A DNA stretch of 16,209 nucleotides, taken from assembly GCA_937951955.1 (NCBI GenBank), contig CALGAD010000160.1:1-16209 (forward strand), given 5' to 3'. This document shows, piece by piece, positions 12,836 through 16,209 of the stretch. Below the pieces are notes generated by a model. It was not told the DNA's origin. It was given only the letters and a program-made list of their open reading frames with translations, and searched no databases. The stretch is from an uncultured Bacillaceae bacterium. Its GTDB lineage: Bacteria; Bacillota; Bacilli; Bacillales; Caldibacillaceae. The position numbers and the translations under genes are program-made. The first letter of the stretch is position 1. The number at the start of each line of letters is the position of its first letter.

Positions 12836-15136
12836 ATGGTTGATCAGGAAATGGTGGAGCGACTTCTCGACTTTATGCGGGAAGAAGCCTATAAACCGTT
12901 AACGGTGTCCGAATTGGAAGAAGCCCTGGGAATTGAAGATGCAAGTGAATTTCGGGACTTTGTCAAAACTTTAGTTTACATGGAAGAAAAGGGCATGGTT
13001 GTCCGCACCCGCAGCAATCGCTATGGTGTTCCTGAAAAAATGAATTTAGTTCGCGGTCAGGTGTCTGCACACGCCAAGGGATTTGCCTTTGTCATTCCGG
13101 ATGAACCGGGACTGGATGATATTTTTATTCCCCCTGGTGAAATCAATGACGCCATGAATGGGGACACCGTTTTGGTTCGGGTTTCCAGCAGACGGTCTGG
13201 CGCCCGTCCGGAAGGTTCGATTGTTCGCATTCTGGAGCGTGGTATGACACAAGTAGTAGGTACATATACCGAAAGTAAAAACTTCGGTTTTGTCATCCCG
13301 GACGATAAAAAAATAAATGGCGATATTTTTATTCCGAAAAATGCTTCCATGGGTGCGGTAGAAGGTCATAAAGTGGTCGTGAAGATTACCGAGTACCCGG
13401 AAGGACGGATGAGTGCCGAAGGGGAAGTTCTTCAAATCCTCGGTCATAAAAATGACCCCGGGGTCGATATTTTATCGATTATTCATAAACATCAAATCCC
13501 AACGGATTTTCCGGATGAGGTCCTCGAACAGGCCCGGAATGTACCGGATTCAATTAGTGAAAAGGATCTGGAAAACCGCCGGGATTTACGGAATGAAACG
13601 ATTGTGACTATCGATGGAGCCGATGCCAAGGACCTGGATGATGCGGTTACGGTTAAAAAATTACCGAATGGAAACTATAAACTCGGTGTTCATATCGCCG
13701 ATGTCAGCCATTACGTCACCGAAGGAAGTCCGATTGATCGCGAGGCGTTCAAACGGGGAACGAGTGTCTATTTAGTTGACCGCGTCATTCCGATGATTCC
13801 GCACCGATTGTCGAATGGTATTTGCTCTTTAAACCCTCATGTTGATCGCCTGACCCTCTCGTGCGAAATGGAGATCAACGATAAGGGAACCGTCGTTAAC
13901 TATGAAATCTTTCCAAGCGTGATCCGGTCGACCGAACGGATGACGTATTCGGATGTGAATAAAATTTTAGTTGATCAAGATGAAGAATTACGGGAAAAGT
14001 ATCGCGAGCTTGTGCCGATGTTCGAGACCATGGCCGAGCTGGCAGCTATTTTGCGAAAAAAACGGTTTGCCCGCGGTGCGATTGATTTCGACTTTAAAGA
14101 AGCACAAGTCCTTGTTGACGATGAAGGACATCCCGTTGATGTGGTCATCCGGGAACGCTCCGTTGCAGAAAAGTTAATTGAGGAATTCATGCTGGTAGCC
14201 AATGAAACGGTGGCGGAGCATTTTTATTGGATGGAGGTTCCTTTTATTTATCGGATTCACGAAGATCCGAAAGAAGATAAATTGCACAATTTCTTTGAAT
14301 TTATCACGAATTTCGGCCTTGTCGTGCATGGAACGGCGAATTCTGTTCATCCCCGGGCTTTGCAGGAAATTTTAGATGAGGTGCGGGGAAAACCAGAAGA
14401 GATGGTCGTTTCAACGGTCATGCTCCGGTCCATGCAGCAAGCGAAATATTATGAAGAGTGTCTAGGCCACTTTGGTTTATCGACAAGATTTTATACGCAT
14501 TTCACATCACCGATTCGGCGCTATCCTGATTTAATCGTCCATCGCTTAATCCATACGTATTTAATCGATGGCAAAATTGATCCCGCCACACAAAGTAAAT
14601 GGGAAGAGCGGCTACCTGAAATCGCCTCCCATACATCGAAAACGGAACGGCGGGCGGTGGATGCCGAACGGGAAACAGATGATTTGAAGAAAGCCGAATT
14701 TATGGCAGATAAAATCGGAGAAGAATTTGATGGTATCATCAGTTCGGTGACAAGCTTCGGTTTATTTGTCGAATTACCGAATACGATCGAAGGACTTGTC
14801 CATGTCAGCTATATGGTCGATGACTATTATCATTACGATGAGCGACAATATGCGATGATTGGCGAGCGAACCGGAAATGTATTTCGTATTGGCGATGAAA
14901 TCCGCGTTCGCGTCATCAATGTCAATATTGAGGAACGGGCCGTTGACTTTGAAATTGTCGGTATGAAACCGAAGAAAAAAAGAGAAGAACGAACGAAAAA
15001 AGTACTGCCAATATCTTCTACGAAAAAGCGGAAAAAGAAAAAATATGATGATTTCGATGAGGAATTGGACGGTTATTTAATATCCAATCCCGAGAAAAAA
15101 CGCCGGAGAAAACGCAAAGGGAAAAAGAAAAAATAA
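12836..15136 (+). CDS. rnr: Ribonuclease R (3'-5' exoribonuclease)
   Basis: This 766-residue processive exonuclease degrades structured RNA. Domains in order are: N-terminal winged helix (about 1-66), two cold-shock domains (about 72-205), RNB catalytic domain (about 250-580), S1 domain (about 632-710) and a lysine/arginine-rich tail (about the last 55 residues). The catalytic metal-binding aspartates lie in GADAKDLDDAV, with D263, D266, D268 and D269 visible. Conserved HFTSPIRRYPDLIVHR is also present. ATG 12836 was chosen for AAAGGAGG 7 nt upstream; the longer frame from 12788 overlaps est. Its position before smpB and ssrA fits its known part in clearing nonstop mRNA during trans-translation. 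A weak terminator follows. Confidence 0.97.
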   Translation: MVDQEMVERLLDFMREEAYKPLTVSELEEALGIEDASEFRDFVKTLVYMEEKGMVVRTRSNRYGVPEKMNLVRGQVSAHAKGFAFVIPDEPGLDDIFIPPGEINDAMNGDTVLVRVSSRRSGARPEGSIVRILERGMTQVVGTYTESKNFGFVIPDDKKINGDIFIPKNASMGAVEGHKVVVKITEYPEGRMSAEGEVLQILGHKNDPGVDILSIIHKHQIPTDFPDEVLEQARNVPDSISEKDLENRRDLRNETIVTIDGADAKDLDDAVTVKKLPNGNYKLGVHIADVSHYVTEGSPIDREAFKRGTSVYLVDRVIPMIPHRLSNGICSLNPHVDRLTLSCEMEINDKGTVVNYEIFPSVIRSTERMTYSDVNKILVDQDEELREKYRELVPMFETMAELAAILRKKRFARGAIDFDFKEAQVLVDDEGHPVDVVIRERSVAEKLIEEFMLVANETVAEHFYWMEVPFIYRIHEDPKEDKLHNFFEFITNFGLVVHGTANSVHPRALQEILDEVRGKPEEMVVSTVMLRSMQQAKYYEECLGHFGLSTRFYTHFTSPIRRYPDLIVHRLIHTYLIDGKIDPATQSKWEERLPEIASHTSKTERRAVDAERETDDLKKAEFMADKIGEEFDGIISSVTSFGLFVELPNTIEGLVHVSYMVDDYYHYDERQYAMIGERTGNVFRIGDEIRVRVINVNIEERAVDFEIVGMKPKKKREERTKKVLPISSTKKRKKKKYDDFDEELDGYLISNPEKKRRRKRKGKKKK

Positions 15137-15151
15137 TGGATAACAAAATGG

Positions 15152-15174
15152 ACAGCTCCATACGGGGCTGTTTT
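15152..15174 (+). terminator. Probable terminator of est-rnr
   Basis: ACAGCTCC (15152-15159) pairs with GGGGCTGT (15164-15171), with one G-T pair and a 4-nt ATAC loop. The U-tract is only TTTT, so some readthrough into smpB is likely. Confidence 0.6.
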
Positions 15175-15211
15175 CTATTGATAAATACCACACATCGTAT
15201 CAAATGCTTTA

Positions 15212-15240
15212 TTGTTTGAACGGTGAATATTTGTTAAAAT
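15212..15240 (+). promoter_or_regulatory. Possible smpB promoter
   Basis: TTGTTT (15212-15217) is followed after 17 bp by TAAAAT (15235-15240), and TG lies at 15232-15233 as an extended -10. The start near 15247 would leave a very short leader before the ribosome binding site at 15251. Confidence 0.5.
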
Positions 15241-15263
15241 GAAGGAGCCTGGAGGTGAACGTG

Positions 15264-15731
15264 ATGTCCAAGGGAAACGGAAAAGTGATTACAAAAAATC
15301 GGAAAGCGTTTCATGATTATTTCATTGAAGAAACGTATGAAGCAGGAATTGTTTTAAAAGGAACAGAAATTAAATCGATTCGTGCCGGGAAGGTGAATTT
15401 AAAAGATTCCTTTGCCAAAATTAAAGACGGCGAAGTTTTCTTAATGAATATGCATGTCAGTCCGTATGAGCAGGGAAACCGGTTTAACCATGATCCGACG
15501 AGAACGCGTAAATTGTTGCTTCATCGTAAAGAAATCAACAAATTAATCGGAAAGACGAAGGAATCGGGTTTTTCATTAATCCCGTTAAAATTATATTTGA
15601 AAAATGGCTATTGCAAAGTTGAACTGGCTCTCGCCAAAGGTAAGAAGAAATATGATAAGCGGGAAGAACTGAAGAAAAAAGCAGCCCAGCGCGAAATTGA
15701 ACGGGCATTCCGGGAAAGACAGAAACTGTAG
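15264..15731 (+). CDS. smpB: SsrA-binding protein SmpB
   Basis: This 155-residue OB-fold RNA-binding protein holds tmRNA on the stalled ribosome and mimics the codon-anticodon part that tmRNA lacks. Conserved segments are KNRKAFHDYFIEETYEAGI, LKGTEIKSIRAGKVNLKDSF, the central YEQGNRFNHDPTRTRKLLLH (tmRNA contact), and the basic C-terminal tail KGKKKYDKREELKKKAAQRE, which enters the decoding centre. ATG 15264 was chosen over GTG 15255. GTG 15255 lies within the ribosome binding site GGAGGTGA, whereas ATG has the right spacing and gives the family N-terminus MSKGNGK. It lies directly upstream of ssrA, the RNA it binds. Confidence 0.97.
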   Translation: MSKGNGKVITKNRKAFHDYFIEETYEAGIVLKGTEIKSIRAGKVNLKDSFAKIKDGEVFLMNMHVSPYEQGNRFNHDPTRTRKLLLHRKEINKLIGKTKESGFSLIPLKLYLKNGYCKVELALAKGKKKYDKREELKKKAAQREIERAFRERQKL

Positions 15732-15749
15732 AGCAGGAAATTGCTACCA

Positions 15750-15777
15750 TTGCATTCTAGAGGAGATTTGCTATAAT
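15750..15777 (+). promoter_or_regulatory. Promoter of ssrA
   Basis: TTGCAT (15750-15755) and a perfect TATAAT (15772-15777) are 16 bp apart, with TG at 15769-15770 as an extended -10. Transcription would start near 15784, giving a 5' precursor of about 63 nt to be removed by RNase P. A second TATAAT at 15836-15841 lies 5 bp before the mature 5' end but has no -35. Confidence 0.75.
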
Positions 15778-15846
15778 AATAAGTGCCGAAAGGTGTAAAT
15801 TAAAATGACATAGCATAGCTTATCTCGATTCTCTTTATAATATTCC

Positions 15847-16204
15847 GGGGACGTTCCGGATTCGACAGGGGCAGATCGAGCTTAAGCTGCGAGCCGAGTC
15901 GGCGATCTCGTAAAAAACGCCACGCCAATAATAACTGGCAAAACTAACGATAACTTAGCTTTAGCTGCTTAATTTAGCTAAAGCGCTCCTCCCTCCATCG
16001 CCCACGTGGTAGGGTCAGGGGCTCAACTGAGTGGGATACGCCGTTTGCCCGCCGTCTGAGGGCGACGGAAGAGAACAATCAGACTAGCGACTACAGAGCC
16101 CGTCGATAGGCCGAGTAGATCGCGAAACGATAATATATCGACTACGCTCGTAGACGCTTAAGTGGCGATGTCTCTGGACGTGGGTTCGACTCCCACCGTC
16201 TCCA
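15847..16204 (+). ncRNA. ssrA: Transfer-messenger RNA (tmRNA)
   Basis: This RNA rescues ribosomes stalled on mRNAs lacking stop codons and adds a degradation tag. The 5' end GGGGACG pairs with CGTCTCC near the 3' end to form the tRNA-like acceptor stem. GATTCGACAGGG at the 5' side and GTGGGTTCGACTCCCAC (the T-arm) at the 3' side are hallmark sequences. The tag frame runs from GGC 15937 to the TAA at 15970-15972 and encodes GKTNDNLALAA, giving AGKTNDNLALAA with the charged alanine. It ends in the usual LAA for ClpXP-type proteases. GCTTAATTTAGC downstream of the tag and GC-rich blocks at 15985-16130 fit the pseudoknots. The discriminator A (16204) is followed by TTC, so the CCA end is not encoded. 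The gene is complete. Confidence 0.97.
15937..15972 (+). other. tmRNA tag reading frame
   Basis: Eleven codons (GGC AAA ACT AAC GAT AAC, then TTA GCT TTA GCT GCT) are followed by TAA. The resume codon is taken as GGC because the upstream sequence (AATAATAACT) matches the usual spacing in Bacillus tmRNA. The B. subtilis frame encodes a longer tag (GKTNSFNQNVALAA). Confidence 0.88.
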
Positions 16205-16209
16205 TTCAT

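Noticed and set aside
13046..13447. Long minus-strand open frame of 133 codons inside rnr
   Set aside because: It lies antisense to a strongly conserved gene. Its composition follows from rnr codon use, and no promoter or ribosome binding site was seen.
1..16209. CRISPR arrays, insertion sequences, phage attachment sites or toxin-antitoxin genes
   Set aside because: I saw no spaced repeats, transposase or integrase motifs, or small paired genes. Although tRNA and tmRNA genes are common integration sites, no duplicated att-like segment is present within the window.

Overview
The window is chromosomal DNA of low to moderate G+C from the Bacillaceae (Bacillota). The evidence is the gene order tRNA-Arg / glutaredoxin-like / cggR-gapA-pgk-tpiA-gpmI-eno, later secG-est-rnr-smpB-ssrA, together with AGGAGG-type ribosome binding sites, TTGACA/TATAAT promoters and close protein similarity to Bacillus and Geobacillus enzymes. 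The genus cannot be fixed from this sequence alone.

Layout. (1) 1-281: a minus-strand tRNA-Arg(CCG) with its own promoter, back to back with the promoter of a small CxxC glutaredoxin-like protein (282-545). (2) 541-7889: the complete lower-glycolysis operon. A promoter overlapping the glutaredoxin stop codon starts a leader of about 175 nt. The leader carries a foldable element ending in a U-tract, then a CggR operator with two GGGAC half-sites exactly 20 bp apart. The genes follow: cggR (FBP-responsive repressor), gapA, pgk, tpiA, gpmI and eno, which turn triose phosphate into phosphoenolpyruvate. Hairpins sit after cggR, after gapA and after pgk, so different expression levels are probably set after transcription starts. 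A strong terminator closes the operon. (3) 7924-11526: an ABC importer of the manganese/zinc/iron family in the order lipoprotein, ATPase, permease, permease, as in mntABCD of Bacillus. It has a near-consensus promoter and inverted repeats that could bind a DtxR/MntR-type metalloregulator. (4) 11646-16204: secG with a terminator, a carboxylesterase of the Est30/YvaK type, RNase R, SmpB and tmRNA. The last three form the trans-translation/nonstop-mRNA clearance set. The tmRNA tag ORF encodes GKTNDNLALAA, and CCA is not encoded at its 3' end.

The protein content is core metabolism and housekeeping. There are no mobile elements, CRISPR arrays or phage genes. The least explained sequence is the 577-678 leader element in front of cggR. 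The metal-transporter regulatory region and the hairpins inside the glycolytic operon are also worth a check. I did not see a previously undescribed protein system.
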